Shown here piece by piece: positions 1 to 15,000 of a stretch of DNA of 64,000 nucleotides. Below the pieces are notes generated by a model. It saw only the letters and a program-made list of their open reading frames with translations. It was not told where the DNA came from and made no database searches. The stretch spans positions 9,238,501 to 9,302,500 of the forward strand of contig OU015569.1 in NCBI GenBank assembly GCA_907165135.1. Reading direction: 5' to 3'. How positions within the stretch are numbered: position 1 is the stretch's first letter; every line of letters begins with the position of its first letter. The stretch is from Oikopleura dioica. Lineage: Eukaryota > Chordata > Appendicularia > Copelata > Oikopleuridae. The translations under genes were made by a program, and so were the position numbers.

Positions 1-3000
1 ATGCAACTGGTCAAATTGAATGCAAACCTTGTCCAGCTGGAAAAACGTGCACTGAAAGCACTGCTAGTTCTTGTGCTTCTGGAAAATACTCTCTTGAAGG
101 ACAAAAATCGTGTGAAAACTGTCCTCCCGGTTCAATGTGTCCAACAGCAGATTCACCTCCAGTGCCATGCGATCCTGGATATTATGCGCCGGCAAATAGT
201 ATAGATTGCACAATATGTGACATCAATTGGTCGTGCGATAAAGAAGGGAAAACTGTAGCATGTGGACCTAATGAATACAGTCCTCTTGGTGTGTCAGAAT
301 GCTTTCAATGCCCAAACGGTCATTCTTGTGGAACTGGAATACCTGTTCCTTGCTCACCAGGACAGTACTCATTGAATGGAGTGTGCACAAGCTGTTCAGC
401 AGGAAACTACTGCCCGATTGGAAGTAACTCGCAAATCACTTGTCCAGTTGGTCATAAATGCCCTGCAAATGCCTTCGCACCAACATTGTGTCCCCCCGGA
501 AAATTTCAAACTAATACTGGTCAATCAAGTTGTTCCGATTGCACACCAGGATATACATGCGATGGATACACGAAAAAAACATGTCCAGTTGGCCATTTTT
601 GTATCGACTCGACAATTTCTCCGGTACCTTGCCCAAAAGGAGAATATCAAGATGAAACCGGTCAAACAGGTTGCAAAACTGGCGCTGCAGGATTTTATTG
701 TCCTCCTGGCGCTATTGAATGCCATCTTTGCCCTGCTGGTTCTTATTGTAATAGCGGTACTAAAGCTAACTGTCCTGCAGGCAAATACTCTGAGGAAGAA
801 GGTAGATCAAGTCAATGCGACGAGGAATGCCCTTTAGGACATTATTGTCCGGCTGGTACATCAAGTCCTTTCCCATGTCCTCCTGGTTTTTATCAAGACA
901 CTATTGGGGAATCAAATTGTAAGCCTTGTCCCGATGGAAAATCATGCTCGTCTTCAGGATTAATTAAACCTGATAGAAGATGTGATCATGGTCATTTCTG
1001 TTCGAGCAGCAGTAATTATCCTAATTCGTGGGCACCATCAACAACATGGCGAGGTAATGCTGGAAACCCATCTACAATGTGTCCTGCAGGAAAATACAGT
1101 GCAAAGACTGATAATACTGGAGAATCTCAATGTGAAACTTGTCCTGCTGGATTTTACTGCTTCCCAGGCACTGGCAATGGCTTGATCAACCCAATAAAAT
1201 GCCCAGCGGGGTACTACTGCGAGGGGACTCAAGGTTTGGAAGTACGAGATGCTGATGGAAACGAAGTTGACATTCCATTTAAATTTCCCCTTGATCCTGC
1301 TTACGGAACAAAGCCGAGTTGGGAAACAGGAAGCGGCGAAAATTACCGACCAAGAGGTTGTCTTGCTGGAACTTGGAGTAATCAAACTGGGGTATCTGAT
1401 CCTAATGAGTGTTGGGTGTGTGAACAGGGCTGGATGTGCACATTCGGTACGAATCAGCTCGACCAAGGTGACGTTGTTGATTTGATAGAACTGCCAGCGC
1501 CCTTTGATGAAGTTCAACATGATTTCTACTTCGAAGAAAACTATTTCAGACGAAGTCAAATACAAGCTATGAAATGTCCAAGAGGATGTTATTGCTCACC
1601 GGGTACTGGTTATGGAGTAACCGACAACTACAATTCTCAATTGACTTATGGATTCATAAATAATTTCTACAGCGATTACACATTAAAAGAACCACAAGGA
1701 TGTCCCCCAGGAACTTACAATGACGAGGAAGGTATTGGTCGTGTTTCTGATTGTAAGTCTTGCGAACCGGGATACTACTGCGACGGAGCTATCAAAGATG
1801 AAAATCTGCATTTGCTTAACCGAGAGCCGCTCGATGAATATGAACCGGGCACAGTTGTACCGGACGCTTGTCCTGCAGGCTTCTATAATCCAAATTATGG
1901 CGGAAGCAGTTTTGCTGATGACTGCCCACAATGTCCCGGTGGTTGGCATTGTCCTGAAAATGCGACTTCTGTACCTACAGAATGCGGAAAAGGAAAATAT
2001 TCAGATGTCCAAGCAATCGTCTGCTTAGACTGTGAGCCTGGTTACTATTGCGATAACTCTACAACTTCTAAAGAGGATATGTTGAATAACAAGAAGTGTC
2101 CGCCAGGTATTGACTGCTCCGTAAACTCGCCAGACTATCCAATTTCAATTATTCCTGAACTCTTCCAAAATCCTTGCCCACTTGGATACTATTGCCCTGA
2201 CGTTGATCCTGTCCCTTGTCCGCCGGGAACATTTGGCGGAGAATTCGGTCTAAGTGAGGAAGATCAATGTACTCCCTGTACCGAAGGCTATTATTGTCCG
2301 CCTTTGGGCGTTCCTCCAACCGGTGCAGGTGAATGGCCTACAATAGAAGTACCTAGCTGCGAATTCGATCATATTTCTCTTGGAAATTACACTTGTAATG
2401 CGTACAAAGAATGCCGACCAGGCCGATACTGTGAAACTGGTTCATATGAAGAGACAGAATGCGTTAAAGGCACATATCAACCATTTCCTAGAGCAAAGTC
2501 TAAAGAGGAATGCGCTCCATGTAAATCTGGTAACTATTGCGACGAACCTGGACTCGCGGAGCCAAAACCTTGCCCAGCTGGATTTTACTGTGAATTCAAT
2601 GTGGATAATTTCATAAGTACTCCCTGTCCACCGGGAACTTATAGTATTTCCGAAAGTTTGCGATCGAAATACGAGTGTCCATTATGTGGAGGTGGACTTT
2701 ATTGCAGTGGAGAATTAGATAGTCTGACTGATACGGTTAAACCGCCGAAAAATTGTACTGCGGGTGTTTACTGTAGACAAGGTTCTCCATCAGAAGACGA
2801 TTCTAATTGCAATCTTCCTGACGAAACAGATCCATTATATGTTCCAGGTGTTGAGTGTCCCATTATTTGTCCACAAGGAGCGTATTGTCCGGCCGGATCA
2901 TTTACTCCACAACCTTGCGAGGAGGGAACATACACTACTGGCCCTGGAAAAGGCAAAAATGATGATTGTGAAATGTGCAAAGCTGGGCATTTTTGCTCCG

Positions 3001-6000
3001 GAGAAGTTTTATCTGACCCTGTTACAGGCGTTTACTACGATGGAACTTCTGGTCAATGCGAAGGAGGTTATTATTGCCCAGGCGGTAATATTCGAAGCAA
3101 CGGTAAAGATGGATCACTAGATACAAGAGAGTGCAGTCCTGGCACCTTTTGTCCGCTCGAGAGTGCTGACGAAACTGCTTGTAGTGACGGAGAATACCAA
3201 GAGTATAAACTTGGCGCCGAATGTGAAATATGTCCTCCCGGGCACAAGTGTACAGTTGCAACAGGTACATTTGATCCTGTCATATGCGAGAACGGCGAAT
3301 ATTGCGACGGTGCCATTGTTAATGATTGCGATGCAGGAAAGTATTTAAACGTTACCGAGCTCTACGATACTACTATCATCTCTCCTTATACAATGGGAGG
3401 TATTACAAAAGAAGAGTGCAAAGCATGTCCGATCGGCTTTTATTGTGGCAGCCAAAAACAAGCACTCCAACACAATGTTCAGCTAAATATGCCTGTCTAG
3501 GAAGTCAGAGTGACCCGACAAAAGACATAAATAATGTTTCAACTGAATGTCCTGCTGGATTTACTTGTCCAGCTGGCACGGGCTCAAAATTCGAAAACCC
3601 TTGTGCCCCTGGTACATTTAATGAAAATCCTCTTCTTGATACTTCTTGCAGTGCGTGTACTGCTGGTCGAGTGTGTGATAAATATGCCACAGTTGGGTCT
3701 ACAAATGTAACTTTCGTTGATTGTCCTGCTGGTTATTTCTGCCCTGAAAGAGCCTGTAAAATCGTACCAACACTTGACCCAGCAAATACGAATGACCCGT
3801 GCGAAGATGTGATCGAGGAATGTCCTGCCGGATATCATTGTCCTCTAAACTCCGCTGAGCCAAAAGAATGCCCAGCTGGAACTTATTCCGACAGAAAACT
3901 TTTGTCGGGGTGCTTTGATTGCGAAGCTGGATTTTTCTGTCCTGGTGAAGATTACGCTAATTTCTTTAGTAACTACGATGATTGCATAAATGAAAGTTAC
4001 TGCAGAATTCCTTGCCCTGCTGGTTCAAAATGCGAATCTACTGGATTATCGGCACCTAAAGAATGTGACATCGGAGAATTTAACCCATATGTAGGTGCTC
4101 TTCAATGCTTACCATGTGAGGCGGGAAAAGCTTGCCCTACAAAAGGCATATCCATTCCAACAGACGATATCGATTCTGGTTATTATTCTATCTCAGGAGC
4201 TGATACGAAAACACCATCAGGAACTCCGGATGTTAACGGGCCCTGCCCAGATGGATATATTTGTGGGTCAGGACAAACTTTGCCGAATCCATGCGCTGAA
4301 GGTGAAGAGTCTGAGTCTGCTTCAAAATCAACTACATGTGTTCCTTGTGGTGAAGGCAAATTCTGTCCTAAGAAAGCAACGGAGTCTTCGAATGGTCTAC
4401 CTTGCTTGGATGGATTCAGCTGTGAAAGTGGCTGTATAAGCGCAAATTCTGTCACTGAAGATAAATGCGTGGTTTGTCCAGTTGGACATGAATGCAAAAA
4501 AGGCAGTATATCGAACTGTGAACAGCAATATCAACCAAGTGTGGGCCAAAATGAATGCTTGGATTGTCCCGCTGGAAAAGACTGTGAAAAAGGAATTGCT
4601 GCGGATTGTCCAGAAGGACACTACTGTGAGGAATCCAAGGGTAAAGCTGAGTGTGGCAGAAATACTTTTGCAGATGTTACTGGGCTACAAAATTCAAGTG
4701 AATGTTCACCGTGTCCTCCAGGAATTGATTGCAGCAAAGAAACCCTTCCTATCAGCAGTTATCCAACGACTCCTTGTCCCGCTGGAAACAAATGCCTTGG
4801 AGGAGATGACCCATTGACATGCACATCTGGAGGCTCGACTTATTGTCCTGAAGGCTCGATAAATGATGTTGCAGTACCAACCGGACAACTTTCTTCTGAT
4901 GCAGCAACATTGACACCATGCGCTGAGGATGAGTTCTGCACTGGAAACAATCCATCAGCTTGTTCGAACGATCACCACTGCCCTGTTGGCACTCCGTTTG
5001 AAATTCCCTGTGGAAGACCTGGTGCTGAAAGCTGTTTCAGTTGCGATGAAAATTTTTATTGTCCATATGATGCTTCTCAAAACCCATGCCTTCCTGGTTT
5101 TCTATGTCCACCAGACACACCGATTCCTACAAAGTTGTGTCCTGCTGGAACAAAATGTAATGACGGAATATCAGTTGACTGCAATGGAGCTGAATACAAT
5201 CCAGCAGAAGGACAGTCAGAATGTATCGAGTGCCCCGCTGGAGGAGATTGCACGTCCACTGGAAAAGATCAAGTTGATCCAACTGATTGTCCGGGAGGTT
5301 CATTCTGTGAATTCGGTCATGTAACAGAAGATTGTGCGGCTGGAAGCTTTGGCACTGATCTTTCGACTGGTGCACAGAGTCAAGAGCATTGCCACGAATG
5401 TCCTTACGGTAAATATTGCACTGGTGGTAAAGATAACAACAATTGCTCCATCGACGGAAAAGAATGTCCGATCGGCACCGAAACAGACAGTCCAGACGAA
5501 TGTCCCGAGGGTCATATTTGCATCCAAGGCAAAAAAGAGCTTTGTCCAAGTAGCCTATATCCTGACTCATCAAATATAAACTGCATTGCTTGCACTGAAG
5601 GTGGATATTGTCCTGGTGATGGCTCATACGTCCTCTGTAACGAAGGATACTATTGCCCGAGTTCATCCGACACTTTGCGTCCTGATCATCTTTGCCCCGT
5701 TGGGAATGTTTGTCCAGATGGCTCTGAAAAACCACAAGATTGCTCGCCTGGAAACAAAACTATTGAGCTTGGAAGTGAAGTTTGCATGAATTGTGATGCC
5801 GGATACTATTGTGAAAATGGCTCAGACGAAAAAGAATGTGGCGCTGGCATTGTCTGTGCACCTGGATCAACCGATCAGTCTATCACATGTTCAGATGGAT
5901 ATTCTTCAAGCGTTACAGGGCTTACTGATCAGTCAGAATGCCAGCAATGCGAAGTAGGCACCTACTGCAAAGACGGCAAGCAAACTTCTTGTGATCCAGG

Positions 6001-9000
6001 ATGCGACTGTCAAGCAGAATCAAGTGTTAGTTGCCCGAATAATTGTCCAGCAGGGAGTGAATGTTCCCTTGCAACAGCCTTGCCATGTCCACCTGGTCAA
6101 TTTAATGATGGTACTATTGGAAATGCTCTCAGTTGTGATCCTTGCGTTGATGGTAATTACCAGGATCAGCACGGACAAAGTACGTGTATTGATTCCTGTG
6201 CCGAAGGTTTCTATTGCAACTCTGGCGCCAAAAGTGAATACCCATCTCGACTTTCTAACGGCACTGATTTCGGCATTTGTCCCACAGGTCATTATTGCAC
6301 TGGCGGCAAGAAAGCAGAATGTCAGGAAGGAACTTATCAAGATAGAGAGGGTCAAAATGCTTGTTTCGACTGTCCCGCTGGTTATTTGTGTAACGAAAAG
6401 GGCCTAGATGACTACATAAACCATCCTTGTCCAGCTGGTCAATATTGTGGCAGGAAAGCGCTTACTGGAATTGACTGCCCAAGTGGCAAGTACAGAACGA
6501 CTGAAGGAGCTAGATCTGAAGAGGAATGTCAGCTATGTGAGCCTGGAAAAGTTTGTCCAGGCAAAGATGTGCAAAATGACTGCCCTGCTGGTTATTACTG
6601 TTTTGTTGGAGCAAAAGACAACGGGCCACTGGCACCAGAGCCCTTCAACTCCGCTATTAATATCACAATTGATGGAACCGATAGAGAAACAGTCGGCATA
6701 TGCCCCATTGGTCACTATTGCCCAGCTGAAACAGCTCTCCCCAAGCCATGTCCGGCTGGATTCTACTGTGACATTGAGGGAATGGAAAAACCAGATACCT
6801 CAAAAGAATGTCCTGGTGGAATGTACTGCATCTCGGGCGCAAAAGACGATAGCACAATAGTGATCCCAAATCATAAGATAGATTGTCCACCAGGCTTCTA
6901 TTGTCCTAAAGGAACAAAAGTACCAATAATGTGTCCTGCTGGAACGTACAGAAATGTCCCTGGGGGCGCTGATAAAAATTCTTGTAGCCAATGTCAAGAG
7001 GGATTCGTTTGTTACCAAGGACAAATTGAAACAGACGAGAATCAGTGCCCAGAAGGCTTTTTCTGTGAAGCTGGAGTAAAAGACATCTATGATAGAACTG
7101 GTCCAGTGTATACGTACTTTTGCCCTCCTGGATTCAGTTGTAAAGATGGAATCAGGGAACCTTGTCAAGCTGGCACCTATCAAGCTGATAGAGGAAAACT
7201 TACATGCAACACATGCCCTGCTGGATATTACTGTCAAGAAGATCTCATCAACGGAATATGGTCTCCAACGTCTTGCCCAAAAGGAACTTACTGCCGAGCT
7301 GGTTCTGATAGCGCTACTGATTGTCCCGTCGGCACTTTTGGTTTAACTTCCAATCTCCAGTCCGAAAGTCAATGCACAGCTTGTCTTGCCGGTCATTACT
7401 GTGATAAGGAAGGAATGACAAAAGATCTTGTTTTAGCTAACAAATGTAATGAGGGCTATTTATGCACACCAGGCTCTTCAGGGCCGAACGGTCAAAGAGA
7501 CGGCAGTGACGAGGAAAATAGATGCGAACTGGGTTCCTACTGTCCTGCTGGTACACCGGTTGCAATAAAATGCCCGGCTGGAAAATTTAATGATGGTAGT
7601 GATCCAACAATGTTCGTGGATTGCGCTATCTGTACTGAAGATTTTTATTGTGAATACTCTGGAACAATCAGACCGGTCGCTTGTCCGAAGTTCTATCTCT
7701 GTCCTAACGAAGACTCAGACCCCGGAGAAACTGGGCTGGATGTGGGTGCAATCATCGCAAAAACTGGAGGCAGTGTGACCCCGTTTGTTTGTCCACTCTA
7801 TCATCAATGTGACGATGGTCTCATAAGAACAGCAGCAACTTGTCCTGACAACACCTACCGAGAGGAGTTCGAGATGGACCCTTCACACACTGAACATTGT
7901 CAACCTTGTCCCAGTGGAAAAACTTGCCAGCAGGGTCAAATTCTTGATCTTTGCGCAAAGGGTAATTTCTGCGATGAAGACGTAGGAACTGTTCCGTGTC
8001 CATTAGGATCTTATAATCCAAATCTGGGATCATTCTTGGACCCGAATATTACATGTGACAAAGATATAGCTAATCTTCAAGCTTGTGCCGTTGAGCAAAA
8101 GGTCTGTCTGGCTTGCCCTGCTGGTTACTACTGTGATAACCCCCTTGGAACTTCTCTTCCAAAGCAATGCAATGCAGGTTATTATTGCAATCAGAACAGT
8201 TTTGATAAGGAAGAAAATCTTTGTCCAGTTGGTCATTATTGTCCAGCCGGGACTGCAGAACCCGTTCCTTGTCCGGTTGGCACTTACTTGGACGATTCAG
8301 GAAAAGAAAAACTTGATGATTGTAAACTCTGTCCTCCGAAAAAATTCTGCGATGAACCCGGGCTTTTCCAAACTTTTAGTCTTATTGATTGTAAAGAAGG
8401 ATACTTTTGTGGTCTCGGATCTCCCAGCAGAACTCCTGAGGTTCAAGTTGATAACAGAAACTCAACCGGTGAATATTACGGTCCATGCATAGAAGGCGAA
8501 TATTGTCCAAGTGGAGACAATGCTGCACCAATACCATGCCCAGTAGGTGAATACAATGATCTAGTTCATCAAGGAAAATGTTCTACATGCCCCGCTGGAT
8601 ACGAATGTCCAGGTGGCGACGTCTTACCAACACCGTGCAAAGAAGGATATTTCTGTCCAACGAGCGAAACAATACCTCAAATGTGTCCTCCCGGAACATA
8701 TAATCCTTCAACACTCGGCTATCTTGAGGGAACTCATTGCCAGAAGTGTCCAGACGGAAAGATATGTGATCAGCTCGCTCAAGAAGTTCCTACAACGTGC
8801 CCTCAAAAGTCTTACTGTCAAGGTGGAATTCAAACCCAATGCAAATCCGAAAAACTTTGCGACTCCATTGATCAAGGATACGAGAAAAACTGTCCTTACG
8901 GAAGCCAGTGTACCGACAGTGATGCTGGGCCTTGTGAGATTGGATCGTATTGCGAAAACAGCACTCCAACTAAATGCGAGCCCGGTTCATATTGCCCTTC

Positions 9001-12000
9001 TGACAGTGAAAAATATCCAACATTGTGCGAACCAGGAACAACTTCTAATGTACTGGGCGCGACTGTCGATACTTGTAATGAATGTACTCAAGGTTACTGT
9101 CCCCAATATGGAAACTCTGATGATAGTCTTAACACCGTTTCTGACGGCTTTTACTGTGACTCAACTAAGCCGTGCGGTGCAACATCTACGCCAAATTCTT
9201 GTGAACCCGGATTTATGTGTAAAAATGGGCTCAGATCTGAGTGTTCTGCTTCAACAGAATTCCAAAGCAACAGTGAACAGTCAGAATGCTTACCGTGTGG
9301 AGATGGTTTTACTTGCGATTCCTCTCAGCGGTTCGAGTGTCCTGAAGGAACATACTGTGCTGCAGGAGAAAACATTGAACATGAATGCAAAGAAGGAAGT
9401 ATTGGATTCGTATCCGGCGCTTCGGACGAACAAGAAGCATGCAGAGACTGTCCTCCAGGGTACAATTGTGATAAAAAGGGAATGAAAATATCAGATCTGC
9501 CAAGTAACCAATGCCCAGTTGGCTACTACTGCGAACTAGGTACTGATGGCTTGAATATTCCAGAATGCGAAGAGGGTAAATATTGCAATGGAACTTCGAC
9601 AGACGTTTACGGTTTCCCATGCCCAGTCTCAACATTTTCAAATTCAGCTGGTCTAGAGGATGAGGGTCAATGTAGTCCATGTTCAGCCAATCGTTACTGC
9701 CCCCGCTCAGGACTATCCAACATTGACGACTTCCTCTGTCTGGCTGGATATGACTGTTTTGCAATCACTGGCAACTCCCAACCTAATCTACCAGATAACA
9801 TTTGCCCAGAAGGAAAATACTGCGAGCAGGCGATGCCAGCCGTCAATTGTAGTGAAAACTTTTACCTTGATAGAACTGGAGCGACTCAAGAATCGGACTG
9901 TGACGCTTGTCCAGCTGGAAAAGACTGTAGTAAAACGTCTGGAATTTCGGATTCTCTTGATGACTTAGAATCTTGTCCTCAAGGATCATACTGTCCAGGA
10001 GGCGTACCTCAAGACTGTGATATCGATAATGACTTTGGCGTTTGCGATGAAGAAGGACTTACTGATCCTATTCCGTGTGCAGATGGAACATTACAAAGCT
10101 TATCAATTTGTATACCATGTGCTCCAGGCTCAAAGTGCTTCCTCGGAATGGAAAGTGACAAAATCAAAAACATAGAGGAGGATTGTGGTGCTGGTTTTTA
10201 CTGCTTAGCTGGCACAGAACGACTGGGTGAGCCTTGTCCAAGCTCCACATTCTCAAATGCTCTAATTGCAACTGATGACAGCACTTGCACATCTTGCACA
10301 GCTGGTAATTATTGCGTCGGACTCGGTCAAACCAGTATAACTGGCGATTGCGAAGAAGGCTATTGGTGCAGTGGTGGAAATGAAAGCCCTCGTCCAGAGA
10401 ATGAGCTCAACAGCACAGGCAATCTTATTGGTAATGCTTGTTCTCCTGGAGAAGAATGTGATACCATCGTAGCGACTCCTTGTGCGGAAGGATTCTATCA
10501 GCCTGATTTTAGAAAAAATCATTGTGAGATGTGTCCAGCCGGTTTTTATTGTAAAGAAAAGGGGACTACAGTTCCAGTTGAATGTCCACAGGGTAATTAT
10601 TGTCCAGAGGGAACAGGAAGTAATGCCACTTATGAAGATGGAATTCCTTGCCCTGATGGCTCGACAGGAAGTCGACCTGGACTTGTTGACTTTGACGATT
10701 GCACTTTGTGTGCAGCAGGAAAATACTGCAATAGTACTTCGATCAGTATTGATCCGCAAGGTCTCAATTGTACAGAAGGCCATTATTGTTCTGGGGGATC
10801 CTCGGTTCCAGACCCTTGCCAAGCGGAAGATGGCGACTGTGATAATCTTACTGATTATGAGGAAACATGTTGGGACTCATTAACGCTCTCGAATAAAACC
10901 GTGGGTGGAGTCTGCGTTCCTGGTTATTTCTGCCCCGAAGGATCGGCTCGTCCTCGACCATGTGATGCAGGAAAATCTTGTCAAGGCTTGAAACTATCGG
11001 AGCCTGATGGTGGATGTGATCCTGGATACTACTGTCCGACCGGAAGTAAGAGTCCACAAGAAAAAGTATGTCTCCCCGGTCATTATTGCTTGGCAGACAG
11101 TGCATACCCTGAGCCATGTCCTCCAGGAACATACGACGTTACAGATACCGTCGATTCGACTCATAGAACTAATTCTTCAATTTGCATTGAAAATGAATCA
11201 CAAGTTGACGGATTTGCCTTTGAAGGCTGGGGAAACACTTTCCTCACAGGTGTGGAATGCGAAGCCGGTTGGTATTGCGAAAAAGGCACTTATAACCGCT
11301 ATGGAGATTTATGCACAAGACACCACTATTGTCCTAAACGCTCATATTATCCAATTCCTTGCCCAACCGGTAAATGGCAACCTAATTCTGGCTCGATAGA
11401 ATGCACAGATTGCCCAGCAGGATGGTTTTGTAATGTCACTGACATCGGAAATTCGCATCGAGAACCGCCTTCAGCAGAAGAATATCCAAAGCCGTGTGAA
11501 ATCGGGTATTATTGTCCTGAGGGTACCACTAAACAAGAAGTTTGTCCAGATGGTACATATGGTAATAGAACAAGACTTGCCTCAGCAGATGATTGCCTAA
11601 CCTGCCCACCGGGATACTATTGTTCCGATGGATTCATTGTAGGTATGTGCCAACCTGGAACGTTTTGCACCGGCGGACAAGGCCCCAACTATGCACGAGG
11701 CCTCTCGTACTACTTGGACATCTCTGAATCTTGGAGAGGACAGTTTCAATATCCAGAAGGCGCTTCTGGATTTTGTCAAGCAGGAACTTACTGTCCAGAA
11801 GGGTCACATGCGCCTATTCCATGTCCACCAGGATTTTTCGGAAATTCGGGTAATCAATCAGATTTTACACTTGCATGCGAGCCAGCTCAACCGGGAAAAT
11901 ACGTTGGTGTCGAAGCAGGATCATCGAGTGATGAGAAAGAATGTCAGAATGGCTTTTATTGCGCTGGAAGATCAAAACTTAGTCGACCTTATGATGATGC

Positions 12001-15000
12001 AGCACTAGGCAATCTTGGTGGAACAATATGTCCCGCTGGCCGTGAATGCGAAACTGGAAATATTGCTCTGTGTAATAATGGAACATTCCAGGTTAACGAA
12101 GGACAGAACCAATGCATTGAGTGCACACCTGGATATTTATGTCCACAAAAGGGGGTTACATTACCCTTTAGTTGTCCCGAAGGTTCCTATTGTGAAGAAG
12201 GAAGCTCTGAAGGAAGCGAATGTGCGGAGGACTCCTTTAATCCCGTTGAAAGACAGTCAGATTCATCTTCTTGTTATCCTTGCAAGGGTGGCTTTAAATG
12301 CAACGGTGGTGACAATGTAGACGTCTGTTCCGACAGAAATTATTGTCCAGAAGGCCAAGGCGAAATATTGTGCCCAGCAGGTCATCTTTGCACGGAGCAA
12401 CTCTCATCACCAGAACCTTGTGAAACCGGTTCATATCAACCTTCTGAAGGAAAAACTGACTGCGAACCTTGCTTAGGTGGCCATTACTGTGAGTTCCGAG
12501 GAGCTAAAGATGTGACAGGTCCATGCGAAGGCGGATATTATTGCAACGGGAACGTTACTGATCCGCGTCCATCTCCTGAAAAATGCTTACAAGGAGAAGC
12601 ATGTCCGATTGGTGCTATTGATCCTATCTTGTGCAATAACGGCAGTTACGCACCACTCGATCTGATGGAAAAATGTGAAATCTGCCCGCCTGGTTATTAC
12701 TGTGATGGTATTGACGAGCTGCCTTTCTGGCGAACAAAATACGAAGGAGTTGTACTTCCCATTGAGTGTAATAAGGATGAATATGAGAATGTTATTCCTC
12801 CTGATGAGTTCGGATATTGCGAAGAAGGATCAAGATTACCAACTAGATGTCCTTCCGGAAGTCTCGTTCAAGGAGCGCCGCAGTTGTTTGATTCTACTGA
12901 ATGTGAACCTTGTCCAACAGGATATTATTGCGAGGGTGGTGCAATTGCTGGAGAATGTGAAAAGGGAAGCTTTTGTTTGGCCTCGAGTGGTGAAAAAGAC
13001 TCTAAAGAAAACTTCTTTGATGAACATATTTTGAGCGAGAACACTCTATGTGACACCGACCAAAAAAATGGCTGCGCTGGGAAGTGCCCTCCCGGATATT
13101 TATGTGAAGAGGGAACAGATCTTCCAATACCTTGTCCTCAAGGACAAAAGCTTGCAGACGGAACCCTTCTCACAGCTCCTGGTTGTGAAGACGTAGGACC
13201 AGGAGAATTCGGTGTGCAAGGGTTATTCGACTCTGAAGGGAAGCCTTTCCTCTGCCCAGAAGGATATTATTGTCCTGGACCGGATTCTACACAAAATATC
13301 ACAGCTGATCCTATTCCGTGCCCAGTTGGAACATACATGAATTCAGAGGGTGCCAAGGATAAATGCACTGCGTGCATCGGAGGCTATGACTGCACCGAGC
13401 TAGGCCTTCGGAACTATGAAACCTTTATTTGTCCACCAGGACATTATTGCTTAGCCGGGGAAGGCCGAGAACCTTGTCCGAATTCAACTTGGAGACCAGA
13501 TGTTGGTGGTAGCAGTGATATAATTGGCCATGAAGATGGATGCTCTCTTTGTCCAGAAGGAGAATATTGCCCCGAAAATGTTATCAATGATGCTGGCGTC
13601 CCTTGTCCACCTGGATTCACTTGTCCTGAAGGAACTGAAATTGCTGATGAACTGTGTCCAGCTGGTTATTATTGTCCAGAATCTAGCTTCCACGAAAGAT
13701 ATCCATGTTCTGCAGGTTTCTATTGCGAACTAGGAAGCTGGAACGAGACTGTTTGTGAATTCCCGTATTATTGTCCACCGTTGACTGATAAAGAGTTTGG
13801 CTTTACGTGCGACCTTGGTCACGGTGCTCTAGCAGGTTTAAATAGAACTAACGAAGAAGAATTTTGTCAGCTATGCCCTGCCGGAACATATCGCTCTCGA
13901 GAAGATCAACCAGAGTGTGAACCGTGTCCAGCTGGCATGTCTTGTCCTGAAGGTACCGGAGAAGATCCCAGAGAGCCCATATTGTGTCCGATCGGTCACT
14001 ATTGCCCAACAGGAAATCCACTGGGACGACCTATCCCCTGTCCACCGGGAACATTTTCAAATGAAGTTGGAGCTCAACAAGAGGCTTGCCAGCCATGCCC
14101 AGTCGATACTTATAACAACTTAGAAGGACAAGCAGCTTGTCGGCTTTGTGGAACCGCCTCTATCGCGAGAGAAGGATCAATTCAGTGTCAGTGTATTGGC
14201 ACAAATCGTATCTTCCAATTTTCCGATGGTTCTTGCATCTGTAAGCAAGGATATGAGTCCCATGGCTATGATGAAGCGGACGACGAAACCGAAGTTAACA
14301 AAAGATCAGATTGCGTGGAGATTGTCAACGATCGCTGTGATGATGGCTTCGTTCGCGATGCGTTCACACGAGAATGTATTACGGTTGATGACGCGGATCA
14401 AAAATGCGAGGACAGTAATCTCCAATGTAAATCGGGAAGCCCTGTTTTCGACCAAAACTACGGAACCTGCTTCTGCTCGATTGTTGATGCTGTCGAAGAC
14501 ATCGAAGGATGCTGCTATATTCCTGAAGCGAGTGTCGATGTTGCCACAGGAGAACTGACTATTGACGGAGAAACTATCGACGGTGTTTATGGACTCAGTC
14601 CAGTAAATAAAACATCGGCATTTACTGTGTCACTAAGTTCCTCCGGCGTGTTTGCTGATTTGCCAGTCAATGGTTCCACTAGAGCTCGACGTCAAGCTGA
14701 ATTCGCAAGTGCAGAACAAATTCAGCAACCTGCTATTTGCCTCCTTCCCGGTGAAATGGTGCTTTTTGAACTCGATATCAAATCAAATACCGCTGAGTCT
14801 CACTATCCAAAATACCAAGTTGGATCACTGTACAATTCCAATCCTGATTTCGACTACGGAGCATTTAGAACTCTTGAAGCTGTTATTTTGGAAGCTGAAG
14901 ATGATCAATCTCTGAATTTTGATAAATTCGCTTACATCTTTGAGCAAGAAGGGAACTTCGTGTTTTATAGCTCTCAGAATGAGCTTTACACAATCATTAT

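Noticed and set aside
1-204. Open frame in frame 1 at the window start
   Set aside because: It lacks the Cys-repeat pattern; frame 3 from base 3 reads ATGQIECKPCPAGKTC and joins the real gene.
1038-1565. 175-codon minus-strand frame inside the giant gene
   Set aside because: Shadow of the strongly biased Cys-repeat code on the opposite strand; no motif of its own.
3440-3480. Programmed -1 ribosomal frameshift
   Set aside because: No X-XXY-YYZ heptamer fits (only five A, with CAA before), and similar breaks occur in unrelated genes; assembly error preferred.
3326-3500. Two separate giant genes overlapping at 3326-3500
   Set aside because: The Cys-repeat phase continues smoothly across one missing base; the overlap is a frame artefact.
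1-14160. CRISPR-like or DNA tandem-repeat array
   Set aside because: The repetition is at protein level (CPxGxYC units) with varied codons and spacing; no identical DNA repeats with spacers.
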